A DNA stretch of 64,000 bases from CAZIKF01 sp964539825 (lineage in GTDB: Bacteria; Muiribacteriota; UBA6191), in NCBI GenBank assembly GCA_964539825.1, contig CAZIKF010000023.1:1-64000 (forward strand), written 5' to 3'. Position 1 is the first letter of the stretch, and each line of letters opens with the position of its first letter. Under the pieces are notes generated by a model that saw nothing but the letters and a program-made list of their open reading frames with translations, had not been told where the DNA came from and did no database searches. Below are positions 37,052 to 47,870 of this stretch, one piece after another. Made by a program: the position numbers and the translations under genes.

Positions 37052-38605
37052 ATGACATCGCGTTTTTTTTGGTTTTTCATACTTGTAAGTTCCCTGTACC
37101 CGGTACAGGAGCCCGCGACTATCAAAAAGCTTCAGTCCCTGGCTGCAGAAGGTAAGTCTAAAGAAATAGTGGAATTCTATAAAAAGACTCCCAAATCCTT
37201 TGAATCCATCCCAGCCTATAACCTCTTAGGAAAAGCCCAGTACCAGCTCAAGGATATTCGCGGGGCCGTGATTAGTTGTGCCAAATCCATGAAGCTCAAG
37301 GAGGGCCGCGGAACCAATCCGTGCGGAAGGTTATTAGCCAGGATTCGAAGAGAATTTCCAAGCCGCTATGAGTTACATCTGGCGGAGTATTATACAAAGC
37401 AGCATGAGTTCAAGAGCGCGCTGGTGAAGTATTATCGACTGGTGCAAAAAGGGGGTGCTGAGGTTGAATCCAGGCTTGGTCTCATTTCCCTCTTTCAGCT
37501 TCTCAAACAGCCTGATTATGTTCAGGAACAGTTCGAGATGCTCCCTAAAGAACTTCGCCATCAGAAAACAGCAGCCTGGATTCAGAAACGCTCAATGGAA
37601 TACAAGCGCAGCTACGGCAAGCTGCCCCTTGAGAAACTCCCTTACCAAGACTATAGAATCTACAATATGCTTCTTCTTTCAGGCACTAACAAGGAGCCTT
37701 ATTTCGGCTCCCTTAAGACCCATTATGAAGGCTTGCTGACACAAGGTTACCAGGCTAAGATCGCACTGCGTCTGGCCAATTTATACTTGATGGAAAAGGA
37801 TCTGCAAAGAGCACGAGACGTATTATCAGAGCTGGAATTTCGATTGGATGACCTGGGGGACCGCTATACCATCTCCGATAGATTATCCCACCAGGCTCTC
37901 AGGCGAAAGCTACCGGACCAAAAGGCGGCCTCGCATAGTTCTCACAAGAAGGGTAAGCGGCAGACTTCCGCTGGAAAGAAGCTCTTCGCGGGTGAGTCTT
38001 CAGGTGAGGGTGGAAAATCGTTTTCACCCCCGCAGATCACAGCAGATCAAGGCAGTGCCTATGAGCCCTATGACTTTACCCATCTGGATTTCGCTACCAA
38101 TGAGAACCTCGCGGCGTTTTCTGATCTTCGGGAGGAATTTGAGAGACGATTGGAAAGTGCTAAGGATGCTTATCAAAAGCGTTGGTTGTTTGAAAAAGTG
38201 AACGACCGGTTATCCATGCTCTATTTACACAGGGTATATACCCATAATGAACCCCCAGGTTCCATTCCGATTGGAAAGTATTTTCTTGGTGCAGAGGGGA
38301 AGCAATTTCGAGCGACTTTGGATTCCCTGGAGGATTCCTACAAGCAGCTTGATCAGGAAAACGCGAAGCAATTTGAAGGTAGTCTAGAAAGACTTGAAAA
38401 AGAGCTTGAGGGAGATTCTTCCCTGGAGAGCAGAACCAAGTCCCTCAAACGATTCTATCTCTGGTGGGATACACAAATGTACCGCGAGACAGATTTGTAC
38501 AAGAGAGGCGCGTTTCGGGCATATATGGATACAAAAGAGGGTGTTCTGTTAATGAAGAAGGCACGCAAAGCGGTAACGCGCGTACATGACGAAACGCTCT
38601 ATTAA
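37052..38605 (+). CDS. Exported TPR-like helical protein, last gene of the oxidoreductase operon
   Basis: 517 residues from ATG 37052, which has AGGAG six bases upstream; an in-frame TTG at 37034 would overlap the previous gene but has no better signal. Residues 1-15 are a signal peptide (FFWFFILVSSLYP). Residues 20-280 contain degenerate TPR-like pairs, for example YNLLGKAQYQLKDIRGAV and LALRLANLYLMEKDLQRARDVL. A Ser/Lys/Gly linker (about 290-330) separates them from a C-terminal coiled-coil-like helical region (about 345-460) rich in Glu, Lys and Leu. Its repeat is not the same as the GT-C-tail module. A role in assembling the periplasmic redox complex is inferred from position only. Confidence 0.6.
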   Translation: MTSRFFWFFILVSSLYPVQEPATIKKLQSLAAEGKSKEIVEFYKKTPKSFESIPAYNLLGKAQYQLKDIRGAVISCAKSMKLKEGRGTNPCGRLLARIRREFPSRYELHLAEYYTKQHEFKSALVKYYRLVQKGGAEVESRLGLISLFQLLKQPDYVQEQFEMLPKELRHQKTAAWIQKRSMEYKRSYGKLPLEKLPYQDYRIYNMLLLSGTNKEPYFGSLKTHYEGLLTQGYQAKIALRLANLYLMEKDLQRARDVLSELEFRLDDLGDRYTISDRLSHQALRRKLPDQKAASHSSHKKGKRQTSAGKKLFAGESSGEGGKSFSPPQITADQGSAYEPYDFTHLDFATNENLAAFSDLREEFERRLESAKDAYQKRWLFEKVNDRLSMLYLHRVYTHNEPPGSIPIGKYFLGAEGKQFRATLDSLEDSYKQLDQENAKQFEGSLERLEKELEGDSSLESRTKSLKRFYLWWDTQMYRETDLYKRGAFRAYMDTKEGVLLMKKARKAVTRVHDETLY

Positions 38606-38657
38606 CCGCTCCAGGAAGGAGGTTGAGACTCAAATGGGTCCATTACTTCTTTACCAA

Positions 38658-41531
38658 TCAAGGAGAACAAAGCGAGTTGAATTCCTTTAGAACATTTCTG
38701 GGTATGGGCCTGTCTTCCATACTCTTGCAGATGATTGACAGGTTACTTTGTTCAAAGTGAGTCTGTTTTACGAGCCAACGAAGGAGTGCCTGAAGAAATC
38801 CTGCGGGTAGATGAGAGGTAACATTTATGTTTTCCAACATCCTCAGAAATGGTTCAATCCATTTCGTCGATGGCGGGCTTTCAGTCAGCCCATCAAGGTA
38901 AGCCTGGAGGGAGTCATGAATCCCGTATTCATGCTGCAGAGTCCCATATATACCTGCCAACTCCAGGAATACTTCATGTTTATCTTCTTCATATAGGAGG
39001 ATTTTCCTACGGCACTGATTCAAGTATTCTAGAGCTTCTGAATAAAAACCCCTGTCGGCATAGCTCTTCGCCAGATCGACCATAAGCTCAACCTGGGAGT
39101 TGTCCCCGGGCGCCTGCATGACCTGTGTCAGAGTTTTAGTTAGCCCGCTATGAAGGGCAAGGAGTTTGTCCAGGGGTTCATTGGCGATTTGCATCAAAGC
39201 CCTTTGAACCGAATTTAACAAAGAGAGCGTCTCACCTTCAGTCCTGGATTGGCTGTTTCGAGGCAAGTTCTTGAATTTGAGAGCATTTTTTAGCTTTGAC
39301 TGATCATATTCAGGCGGAGTGAGCCTCAGCAGGATCTTCAAGGCTTTCTTATCCCCTAACTGTAACGCTAACTCTCCCAGGTTTTCGACGTGAGCGTAGC
39401 GATCAAAGGGAGCTTCGATATTCTCAATATCCTTCAGAGCCAGAGAGATGACTTTTGAAGCAAGGATTCGGTGAGAGTGCTCTATCAGGAAGTTTAGAAT
39501 CTCCTCCCGGTGTCCAGCGCGAGTTGCGGGATTTTCAACCCTTGCAAGAAGTGGTTCCAATAATTCTAACAGATCCCTGGGTGCTTTTTTTTGCGAGGCA
39601 CGAGAGATCATTTCCAATAGAATTTCTATTTTATCTTCTACCATTTCTAGTTTACTTAAAGTGATTTCAACACCGCGCCAGTCCTCTTTGTTTAGGAACT
39701 CGGACGTGAGTTCAAAGGCCTCAGAAACCTTCAAATTCCTTATTTTCCGCAGGATTCGCTGGTCTATTTCGACATCGCTGTCGCCATACTCAGGAAACAC
39801 TCGGGATAGCAGCATAGGGATAAGAGCTTGATAGAAGGGCTGAAGATTTTTTCTAGATAGTGGTTCTGCAAGTTTTCTCCTCAGGCTCTGTCTTAGTCTG
39901 GCGCTGAGTGTCTTTTCACCGGTTCGGGAGAGGACTGAGATCTGAAAATCAATCGGAAAGCTCTCCAGGTGGGAGAGGATTTCCTCATGAGGTTCAGTCG
40001 ACAGTATCAAATGTTCCATTAGCACTTCTAGATTATCCCTGAGCTCTGATGGCCGACTCATCTCAGGCACACTAAGGGAGAGAGTTTTAAACAGGCTTAA
40101 AGCCAGTCCATGCTTTCCATTCTTGGAGAGTCTCGAACAGATCTTCGCTGCGATGCGGTTTGAGTTAATCTTGGAATCAAACCTGCTGAGTTCAACTTCA
40201 ATAAAGGAGAAACCATCCTCGATGATGGACCTGTCGGACTTCGGTTTGAGTCTCGATAGAAGAGATGTAATTTCCATCAGCCGGACCTCTGGAAGCCGCA
40301 TCAATTTTGCAGTACTCAAGGCAAGAAGGGGTTGCTTCAGGTGTAGTAAAGTAGAAACAAGAGAAGAGAGACTTTGATCGACCTTTGAATCAAACCTTTG
40401 TTTGTGAACCTGATCCAGCGCACTCTTCACCACAGAAAGCATCTGCCTCGTACTCTCTTTCTTTGCTGAGAGTCTCGATGCCTGAATGAATTTGAATACC
40501 AGATCATGGTTGATCAATTCCCGATTTTGATGGGATTTGATGGGACTGCCCGGACCAAGATGAGTTCTAAAAAACTGTAGAATACTGCCCTGTGAGGGTG
40601 AGAAGTGGTATGGGACCTTTAGCGCGGGAAAGGGAAATCTAAAACGATTATTAATTTCGCGGCTAAGCCGGGCAAGGGCTGGAACCGTTTCACAACAAAT
40701 CTCCTCCCAGGGGAAGTGATAACTGCTGTCATAATCACTCACGCAGGCAGAGTAAACCGGGTGAATCCGTGCCAGGAGATGAGCAACTGAAGAGCCGCCA
40801 GAATGGGCTAAAATACCAATTTTTTGCGAGTCAACCTGGGGGTGGGCTTCGAGAGCACCCGTGACTATTATCATCTCCAGCACGCGTAATGACATGAGAT
40901 AATGACCTCTACTGATCAAATCACGTGCGATTTCACGTTCATAGAGGTTATACATGGCCCGAAACCTGGGAATCAATACAACATAGCCCGCACGGGCTAA
41001 TTCTGCCCCCATGAGAATGTCACGGAAGTCCTCCATACTTCCACCATGACCATGAAGACCAAGGATGGCCGGGCTTTTTCCAGAAGTACGCTCCGGAAGG
41101 AGGAGCATCACAGGAAAAGAGCCAAGCAGCTTATGGGTTATTTTGTAATCCTGCTGAACATATTCATCCAGTAGAGTCTCGCCTATCAATTCCACACTCA
41201 CCGGACTTTCTTGGATGCGTTCCAGAAACCAGTCGAGTTTGAGAGCGCTCGTGATTCTTCCTTTCAGTGAAGTTTCTGAAACCTGGCTCCCCTGGCTAAC
41301 CGAGGGAAGAATCTTAGCAGTCGTTCTCAAAAGCTCCTGAGCCTGTTTCAGACTCTTCAAGTCATTGGCTCCAGGGATAGCTTCCAGGAAACTGTCATAG
41401 GGCCGGTCGTGGGGATTATAAGTAGTGTAGTAGTTTGTTTGGATCCTCACGGCTTCAGCAGAAAGCTGCGAAAGAAGACCAGGAATGAGAAATAGACAGC
41501 AAAGGGGAACTCGCCAGGCGATCACTTCCAT
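38658..41531 (-). CDS. Exported alpha/beta-hydrolase domain with long helical-repeat tail (paralog ABH-4)
   Basis: 957 residues; fifth and last gene of the minus-strand operon, overlapping ABH-3 by 10 bases. A signal peptide (about 8-26) is followed by an alpha/beta-hydrolase domain: oxyanion HGHGG (160-164), nucleophile elbow LAHSGGS with S244, SDYDSS, and ICCETVP, which resembles the CACxxxPGL motif of the acetyl-xylan-esterase-like Abhydrolase_7 group. The segment that should carry the catalytic Asp and His is short (PALKVPYHFSPSQGSILQFF), and neither residue is evident. Residues ~360-957 are leucine-rich helices in HEAT/TPR-like pairs. Hydrolase fold is secure; catalytic competence is doubtful. 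Likely periplasmic. Confidence 0.7.
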   Translation of the reverse strand: MEVIAWRVPLCCLFLIPGLLSQLSAEAVRIQTNYYTTYNPHDRPYDSFLEAIPGANDLKSLKQAQELLRTTAKILPSVSQGSQVSETSLKGRITSALKLDWFLERIQESPVSVELIGETLLDEYVQQDYKITHKLLGSFPVMLLLPERTSGKSPAILGLHGHGGSMEDFRDILMGAELARAGYVVLIPRFRAMYNLYEREIARDLISRGHYLMSLRVLEMIIVTGALEAHPQVDSQKIGILAHSGGSSVAHLLARIHPVYSACVSDYDSSYHFPWEEICCETVPALARLSREINNRFRFPFPALKVPYHFSPSQGSILQFFRTHLGPGSPIKSHQNRELINHDLVFKFIQASRLSAKKESTRQMLSVVKSALDQVHKQRFDSKVDQSLSSLVSTLLHLKQPLLALSTAKLMRLPEVRLMEITSLLSRLKPKSDRSIIEDGFSFIEVELSRFDSKINSNRIAAKICSRLSKNGKHGLALSLFKTLSLSVPEMSRPSELRDNLEVLMEHLILSTEPHEEILSHLESFPIDFQISVLSRTGEKTLSARLRQSLRRKLAEPLSRKNLQPFYQALIPMLLSRVFPEYGDSDVEIDQRILRKIRNLKVSEAFELTSEFLNKEDWRGVEITLSKLEMVEDKIEILLEMISRASQKKAPRDLLELLEPLLARVENPATRAGHREEILNFLIEHSHRILASKVISLALKDIENIEAPFDRYAHVENLGELALQLGDKKALKILLRLTPPEYDQSKLKNALKFKNLPRNSQSRTEGETLSLLNSVQRALMQIANEPLDKLLALHSGLTKTLTQVMQAPGDNSQVELMVDLAKSYADRGFYSEALEYLNQCRRKILLYEEDKHEVFLELAGIYGTLQHEYGIHDSLQAYLDGLTESPPSTKWIEPFLRMLENINVTSHLPAGFLQALLRWLVKQTHFEQSNLSIICKSMEDRPIPRNVLKEFNSLCSP

Positions 41532-44500
41532 CCTTCCTTCAGGGGAATTCCAGACTTAATTTCCACTTCAGAGCGTAGTTGTGCGATGGTTTTGGTCAGG
41601 ATTTCGGTTCGCTGATCTGGATGCCTTTTCAAAAACCCTTCTATTTTCTCCAAGGTTAATCCCAGTTCATATACTGCTCCCTTCGCAGCAATTTCTAAAG
41701 CGAATGGGAGCAGTCTCTCCAGGAACTCCTCCTCCCTGACCTTAGGAATGGATTTGAATGCCTGGGTTGAGATCCGGGCTCTCATAGGGCCGAAGTCAGT
41801 GGATTCTATGCGCCTGAGGATTTCTTCGAGCATCTCTAAAATGAAGATGGAAGGATCTAACCTGCTTAGCGCATCTAAGAGTCCGCCGATTCTCTTTCTT
41901 CTTTGGGAAGGATGGACCTGGGACAGGCCCAGAACCTGGACTTTTAGATAACCTTCAACACTCAGGTCTTTTGCGACTTCATTGGCATGATCTCGAAGGT
42001 TGATATCAAGCAGGCGCTCAGCAAAGTCAATGTTAAGGGCCTCGGAAACTCTGTTTCCACCTCCAGTCTCTTTCCAGCGTTTGAACAGGTTCTTGAGAAT
42101 GGTTAATCGAATTGTCTTTAGACCAGCCTTGGATGCCCTTTTTTCAAGGTCCAGGTACTGTTGAAGGTTCAATGGGGAATCGTTCGAGTTCTTAAGAGCG
42201 GTAAAGCTTTTCTCAATGACCTCTTTGGCTGGATTTCCGAGGCTTTTACTGTGAATTTTCCTTTGAATTATCTGCTTTTGAAGATCCCTTTCAGGCGGAG
42301 ACTTAAGAAATTCTGAGAGTTTTAGCGCTTGTGAGAAATTAGTGCCTTCAAGAGCGAGATTTAGGATTGGTTCAGCACGAGAGGATTGAAGATCCTGATC
42401 CGTAATTTCCTCCAGGCTGGATAAGGCAAGTTTGAACCAGAGATCTCGTTGAGATACAGGGAGTAAATTTATAAGGAGCTGTAAATAGTTTAGCCTGTGC
42501 GAGGGTGGACTTAGCTCTTTGAGTGCCGTAGGTAAATGACTCAAACAATGGTCTTTTTGCGGACCCGGAGGGAGGTTCTCCAATGCCATAAGGAGAAGAA
42601 ATTCGACCCGGTCATAGGGATTTGCCAGGCCATTGAGTAAAGACTGAACTTCGAGAGAAAGATCTTGGATAGAAAGGGTGCTTGCGATGATCAAAGCCTG
42701 CTCAATATTTAGGCTGGAGTCCCTTTTCAGTTCCTGACTCAGGCTGGAACAAGGTTCTGGCGGCTTCTCAATAGACTTCCGGCTTAATTGGCATTGGAAA
42801 GCTTTGCGAAGTGAGGAATGTATTTCCTGACTTTTAAGAATCCTGGTTATCTCTTGAAAGGCATCTTCAGCATATTTAGATCCGGCACTTCCCAGGGCGA
42901 TGGGCAGCCAGGTTTTCGCAAGTTCAAAAGGAGGTAAAAATTCCTCAATCACTCTGGCCTGATCAAGGGAATGATAAAGGAGAAGCAGGGAGAAGATCTG
43001 TCGCAGATCTTGGGTTGTTTTTGGAGTCAGGGAGTCGTAATCCCAGGGCTTTAGAGATGTGAGAATTTTGAGACCATGACTGGTTAGATCATTAGAAATC
43101 AGGGTCAGGGCACTACGAACACCAACTTCCTGACGCCAGCGTGTGGATTGAATCCTCGACAGGTCCAAAGCAAGCTCTTTGCTTGACCGGGAGCAGACTT
43201 CCTTTTCGGCGGCTAAAGATTGGCGTAGACAAATTTTAAGAAGAGCCTGATTTTTCTTCTTCGGAAGATCGTGCAGCATAGCTAGCATCATTGAATATTC
43301 GCTATTTCCTTTCACAGGCGATCGATTGAGAAGATCACTATATGCGGAATCGCGTAAAGCAGCGTAGGGCAGTGCCCGCACCTGGCTCAAAAAGTTTTCT
43401 AAAGACCGCCTGGATTTGTAGTTCTGGGGATTCCAGGAAGCAATTTTCTGCCGGATTATTTTAATGTGGGAAGGGGTACTTTGACCGGCGGTTTCCCCTG
43501 GGAGCTGATTTTGAAGGAACGATAGTACCAGTCTCTTATCTGGAAAGTTATAGGGTACCTTTAATACAGGAAAGGGTAGAGCTTGAGTTTGATGGATTTG
43601 TGCCGCAAAAGGAGAAAGGGAAGGGATTCCTTCACAACAAAAGGTTTCAAAGGAGCGAGAGTAGGGACTCTGGTAATCCAAGACAGCACCGGCTAAACCG
43701 GTCTCCAGTCTGAGCAGAAGGTTTGCCACCGCAGATCCTCCTGAATGACCAAGAAGCGCAATTCGACTGGAATTGAGCTCTAGAATGGATTGTAGCAGTT
43801 TCAAGCTCAGCGCCGCTTCCCTTACCCTTAGTCCCATCAGGGGCTGCCCTAATTCATTTAGCTCTCGTGCTATCGATCTCTCCGAGGGTTCCCTTATCCG
43901 CGGTCCCTGGTAGAAAACCAACTTTCCCTCTGTGCTGATTTGGCCAGGGTCGAATCTCTGGCGCAAACCCTCCATGGCACGAAACCCGGGAATGCCAACC
44001 ACAAAGCCTTTCTTTAGAAGTTGGCGCACGAGCTTTCGTTGACTAAAACCATAAGGATTTCCGCCATGGCCATGAAGGGCCAGAATGGCGGCATTCCTGA
44101 AACGCCCCAGGAGGGGTCGTAGGACGAGTACCTGAAAAACACCAATTAGCGGATCCTCTAAAAAATAGGATTGCCGGACTCCTCCCTCCACCAGTTCTTC
44201 TCCATACAGAACTGCAGAGATCGTCTGCTCCTTGCTCAAAACTTCCCAGCTCAGGGCACGGGTGATTTTCTGCTTTAAAGTAGAAGCGTTGAGCCCGCTT
44301 TGAGAAGGATTCGGACTCTTGAGTTTCCGGTCGCGTTTCTTTATTTGCTCCAGAGTGTATTCATAGTGAATGGTCTCAGGTTCAAAGGAAGAATAGAAAT
44401 CTGTGCGGACTTCAAGGGCTGGGACTGGAACAGACAGAAGCAAAAGTAAAGCAGAGAGAGCCCTTTTTCCAGCTATAGCGCATGGGCAAGATGAAGAGGG

Positions 44501-44539
44501 CAAATTAGTCGCAAAGTTCGTGCAGTGGTTCCAGGGCAT
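41522..44539 (-). CDS. Exported alpha/beta-hydrolase domain with helical-repeat tail (paralog ABH-3)
   Basis: 1005 residues if the ATG at 44539 is used; that start overlaps ABH-2 by 35 bases and puts ~24 polar residues before the signal helix. A TTG at 44503 would remove the overlap and give a normal signal peptide (KRALSALLLLLSVP), so the start is uncertain. The hydrolase core shows HGHGG (156-160), GHSGGS with S266, DYQSPY and FCCEGIP. A private insertion of about 20 residues (near 197-222, including FYQGPRIREPSE) distinguishes it from the other three. The expected Asp/His region is again compressed to VLKVPYNFPDKRLVLSFLQ. The rest is a helical-repeat tail of ~600 residues. Confidence 0.68.
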   Translation of the reverse strand: MPWNHCTNFATNLPSSSCPCAIAGKRALSALLLLLSVPVPALEVRTDFYSSFEPETIHYEYTLEQIKKRDRKLKSPNPSQSGLNASTLKQKITRALSWEVLSKEQTISAVLYGEELVEGGVRQSYFLEDPLIGVFQVLVLRPLLGRFRNAAILALHGHGGNPYGFSQRKLVRQLLKKGFVVGIPGFRAMEGLRQRFDPGQISTEGKLVFYQGPRIREPSERSIARELNELGQPLMGLRVREAALSLKLLQSILELNSSRIALLGHSGGSAVANLLLRLETGLAGAVLDYQSPYSRSFETFCCEGIPSLSPFAAQIHQTQALPFPVLKVPYNFPDKRLVLSFLQNQLPGETAGQSTPSHIKIIRQKIASWNPQNYKSRRSLENFLSQVRALPYAALRDSAYSDLLNRSPVKGNSEYSMMLAMLHDLPKKKNQALLKICLRQSLAAEKEVCSRSSKELALDLSRIQSTRWRQEVGVRSALTLISNDLTSHGLKILTSLKPWDYDSLTPKTTQDLRQIFSLLLLYHSLDQARVIEEFLPPFELAKTWLPIALGSAGSKYAEDAFQEITRILKSQEIHSSLRKAFQCQLSRKSIEKPPEPCSSLSQELKRDSSLNIEQALIIASTLSIQDLSLEVQSLLNGLANPYDRVEFLLLMALENLPPGPQKDHCLSHLPTALKELSPPSHRLNYLQLLINLLPVSQRDLWFKLALSSLEEITDQDLQSSRAEPILNLALEGTNFSQALKLSEFLKSPPERDLQKQIIQRKIHSKSLGNPAKEVIEKSFTALKNSNDSPLNLQQYLDLEKRASKAGLKTIRLTILKNLFKRWKETGGGNRVSEALNIDFAERLLDINLRDHANEVAKDLSVEGYLKVQVLGLSQVHPSQRRKRIGGLLDALSRLDPSIFILEMLEEILRRIESTDFGPMRARISTQAFKSIPKVREEEFLERLLPFALEIAAKGAVYELGLTLEKIEGFLKRHPDQRTEILTKTIAQLRSEVEIKSGIPLKEGWK

Positions 44540-47500
44540 CGAGACGCTCGTCGGTTCTTATCTCTTCAAGTACCTCACAAAATTCTTCAAATTGAGGGTC
44601 CTTTTCTGAAATTGTCTGGGCCAGGTATCTTCCAGTTACCTTTGATAGCCCAGGGGGCAGGGGAATATCTTCATCTTGCTCCTCTTCAGCAAGATCACGG
44701 AGCGCGAGGAGAGCATTTGGACTTGGAAATGACCTCAGAATAGCTCTCAACACTTCAGAAAAACAAGAGGTGCTCTTAGTCTTTTGGCCGAAATGGTTCC
44801 ATACCAGGCAGTGCTTTAGCCTCGGAAGAAGTGTCTGTTGGGGCAAGCCATCGGACCGCAATTGTCTATGCATTGTCTGGATACTTTGAAGTGCCTCTGA
44901 TTTCCACTCACGATCCATAAAAAAGTCCACCAGTTGGTGGGATAGAGTGAATCTCTGCTGCACTTCAAGACTTCCCTGTATCTGCCTAATTGCCTCCAAG
45001 ATGTCATCAGCCAAAACTAGCGGTATGTTCCGCGGTGAAGCGCTGAGAATCTGCAGCAATAGTTCGGCTCTGTCCCCCGGGTTATCAAAAGATTTTGAAA
45101 GTTCGGTGATTCTATTGAGCTCTGCGATTCTGTCCTCAAAGGAAAGCTCAACGGAGAGCTCCAGGCTTGCCTGGAGTTGAAGATCCTCCTGGACGATATG
45201 CTGGGCTGCTTTCATAGCCTCTTTAGAAAGTTTTACCTCCATAAAGGTGCGTACAGCTTTAAGCAGGAACCTATCCTTTACTTCAGACTCTTCTTTAAGG
45301 TCAAAGATGCGGGGGAGGATCGCATCGGCTAGTATATTTGTACTTCCGGGCTCCAGGAGGCCTTTACTCATCAGTAGGGTGAGAAGGCGCTCAAGGTTTT
45401 CCTCCGAAGGGGTTGCTGCCAGGAGGATGCCAAGACATCTTTCAGATGCCCTGATAGGACGTATTACCGGAGGGTCAAAAAACTCAGGGACATCGTCAGG
45501 TTCTGGCTTCAGGCATAGACGATTTAGAAATCTACTCCTGTCCGTATTGAATTCAACCAATTCAGGTCCATAGGATTTCTGAAAGGAATGCAGGAGTTTT
45601 GAGACTCCGGGGCTAAGGAGGTCAGAGCTCAGTTTTCGTCCAAATTCAAGACCATGAAGCGCGTATCCGGCCTTCAAGGAGGCTTCCAGAACCTCTGAGA
45701 CAATGGTCTCGGAAGGATAGGAAGGGGGAAATAGTTTCATTGTTTCAAAAATAAGATCCATCTCACCAAATTTTGCCGCGACTTTTAGAAGTCCGAGAAG
45801 TTCATCTTGATAGCGATCAAAACTCTCATCAATTCCACGGATCGAATCTAGCGCTAATTGAAACCACTCTCTGAGGATAGGGAGATCTTTTCCATCGCCA
45901 GCTTCCTCCAAGATCTCACGAATAAAGGAGAGTCTATCCAGGGGAGGGTTTACTTTTAGAAGATGGGACTTAAGAGTTTTCAGAATTAGTGCTGTGTGAG
46001 CGCTAGTTTTCTGGTTGTCCGTAAAGAGTTCAGTCAGTAACTCCAGTCTGCTTTCAAGGGGTATGATTTTGACCAGTAAATTCAAAAACCATTTCAGTTC
46101 TCCCAAATTGAGCACAAGCACCGCAAGATCTCTGGTTTGATCTAGACGATTAGATGGAATTGATCCAAGAAGGTTTCCCACCCTGACCTTCTCCTCTCCT
46201 GACAAATTCGATTTGGAAAGAAGAAGAATCCGTATTTGCAATATCTTAAAGAGAGTCTGATTTGAATCCTCAAAATGCCGGTTCAAAAGGGTATGGGCGA
46301 TCTTGAAAAGCTTGCTGCTTAGCTCTTGGGATGGCTCTCTTTCCGCCAGCTCCAATATGAGAGCGAGGCGATCCTCCGGTTGTTTTAGAACATCCAGAAA
46401 TGAGAGAAACTCACTAATTCTTCCGCCATAGTACAAGGCTTCAAGGGCTAAGCCTAAAGATTGAATGGTCTGTTCTGTATGGTAGCCGCCCCTGCGGATG
46501 AGATCCAACACCCGCAGAGTGAGATCTTTTTGTGAGTGTTGGGCCAGGACTGCGGCTGTCTTGGAGAGAAGTAAACCTCGATCCAGTGGACTTTTAAAAG
46601 ACTCACAGAGTTTAAGAATCTCACTAAATTCTACCTTTCTGCCAGGAGAGGATTGATGGAGACGGTTTAAGAGCCTCAGCCGCGTCTCTAAAATGCGACG
46701 GGGATGCTTCATAGCCTGCAGAGCCTTTCTCGATGGAATATCTGAGCCAAGAAAAAAGCCCAGATCAGCAGCGCTTTTAAGAATGCCGTCCCTCAGGGCA
46801 ATGCTGGGTAACTCCTGGGCTAGCGCAATGAGATGCTCAAGGCTTGACTCAACTTCTGAATGTGTGGAATCAGTGGTGTTGAGTAGGCTTTTAACCGAAA
46901 GAGCCAGGGTGTCCTTAAGCGCTTGTAGGGTAGACTCAAATAGCTCTTTGAATGCCTTGGATTCCCCGGGTGGTTCCAGATGACTGCTTAAAAACTTCAG
47001 CACATGGTCCTCTTGAGGCAAATAATTGTAAGGGGTTTTCAAGATTGGGCAGGGAAAGCTAGATGGTCTATGGATTTGATTGGCAAGGTGGCTCAGAGGA
47101 GGAATCCCTTCACAGCAAATCTCATCATGGCTTCGATGAAAGCTGGAGTCATGGTCGCTAACACAGGCCCTGAAATCGTCCTCCACATAGGAGAGAAGCT
47201 GGGCTATGGTAGAGCCTCCTGAATGCCCCATGACAGCGATCTTTTCAGGTTGTACCATGGAAAGTGAACGAGTGATCTCAAGAACTCTAAGGCATTCATA
47301 AATGCGAATACCCATGAGCGGAAAACCAAGATTCAGTAATTTACGACCAATGTTTGCTTCGTATTGGTTTCGCATAGCTCGGAAGTGAGGTATCGCGACC
47401 ACAACTCCCAGTCGTACAATTTCTTCAACCAGCTCTCGGCGGGCAAAACTATCAGCATTTCCTCCGTGCCCATGTAGAGCTAGTAAGGAAGGAAACCGTT

Positions 47501-47870
47501 CCCCGGGAACATGGTTAGGTATGAGAAGCTTGCAAAGAAAGTCTCCCACCAGCGGGTCCTGAACTACGATAGAACGGACCAGGAATCCACTTTTCTCTTC
47601 TTCCAAAAAGATTTCAGCCGATGCGGTTTTCGCAAGGAAACTCCGCAGAGAGGAGATGCGTAGTGAATTGACAATCAAGTCTTTTGGCGCAGTAAGAGTG
47701 GTGCTCGGCGCGGGAGGTAGCTGGCGGAGTATTTTGGTCAGGTGATCATAGGGTTGCGGAATTGCATGATACCCGGCTTTCAAATTCCAGCTAAGATGTG
47801 TAGCAGCCTCTGCTGGGTAGAGAATCAGGTTCAGGATGATTAGCAGGGGTAAAATCCGCAAGGTGTTCAC
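44505..47870 (-). CDS. Exported alpha/beta-hydrolase domain with helical-repeat tail (paralog ABH-2)
   Basis: 1121 residues, the longest of the four; the ATG at 47870 overlaps the ABH-1 stop by four bases. The signal peptide is at 4-22 (LRILPLLIILNLILYPAEA). Core motifs: HGHGG (133-137), GHSGGS with S217, SDHDSSFH and ICCEGIPPLSHL. The acid/His region reads ILKTPYNYLPQEDHVLKFL; this copy alone keeps a His (EDH) near the expected place, so it is the best candidate for residual activity. The tail of ~800 residues is a solenoid of Leu-rich helices with recurring LL..LP..R and A..L...L patterns, compatible with HEAT-like packing. It probably binds a protein or a polymer. Confidence 0.7.
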   Translation of the reverse strand: MNTLRILPLLIILNLILYPAEAATHLSWNLKAGYHAIPQPYDHLTKILRQLPPAPSTTLTAPKDLIVNSLRISSLRSFLAKTASAEIFLEEEKSGFLVRSIVVQDPLVGDFLCKLLIPNHVPGERFPSLLALHGHGGNADSFARRELVEEIVRLGVVVAIPHFRAMRNQYEANIGRKLLNLGFPLMGIRIYECLRVLEITRSLSMVQPEKIAVMGHSGGSTIAQLLSYVEDDFRACVSDHDSSFHRSHDEICCEGIPPLSHLANQIHRPSSFPCPILKTPYNYLPQEDHVLKFLSSHLEPPGESKAFKELFESTLQALKDTLALSVKSLLNTTDSTHSEVESSLEHLIALAQELPSIALRDGILKSAADLGFFLGSDIPSRKALQAMKHPRRILETRLRLLNRLHQSSPGRKVEFSEILKLCESFKSPLDRGLLLSKTAAVLAQHSQKDLTLRVLDLIRRGGYHTEQTIQSLGLALEALYYGGRISEFLSFLDVLKQPEDRLALILELAEREPSQELSSKLFKIAHTLLNRHFEDSNQTLFKILQIRILLLSKSNLSGEEKVRVGNLLGSIPSNRLDQTRDLAVLVLNLGELKWFLNLLVKIIPLESRLELLTELFTDNQKTSAHTALILKTLKSHLLKVNPPLDRLSFIREILEEAGDGKDLPILREWFQLALDSIRGIDESFDRYQDELLGLLKVAAKFGEMDLIFETMKLFPPSYPSETIVSEVLEASLKAGYALHGLEFGRKLSSDLLSPGVSKLLHSFQKSYGPELVEFNTDRSRFLNRLCLKPEPDDVPEFFDPPVIRPIRASERCLGILLAATPSEENLERLLTLLMSKGLLEPGSTNILADAILPRIFDLKEESEVKDRFLLKAVRTFMEVKLSKEAMKAAQHIVQEDLQLQASLELSVELSFEDRIAELNRITELSKSFDNPGDRAELLLQILSASPRNIPLVLADDILEAIRQIQGSLEVQQRFTLSHQLVDFFMDREWKSEALQSIQTMHRQLRSDGLPQQTLLPRLKHCLVWNHFGQKTKSTSCFSEVLRAILRSFPSPNALLALRDLAEEEQDEDIPLPPGLSKVTGRYLAQTISEKDPQFEEFCEVLEEIRTDERLDALEPLHELCD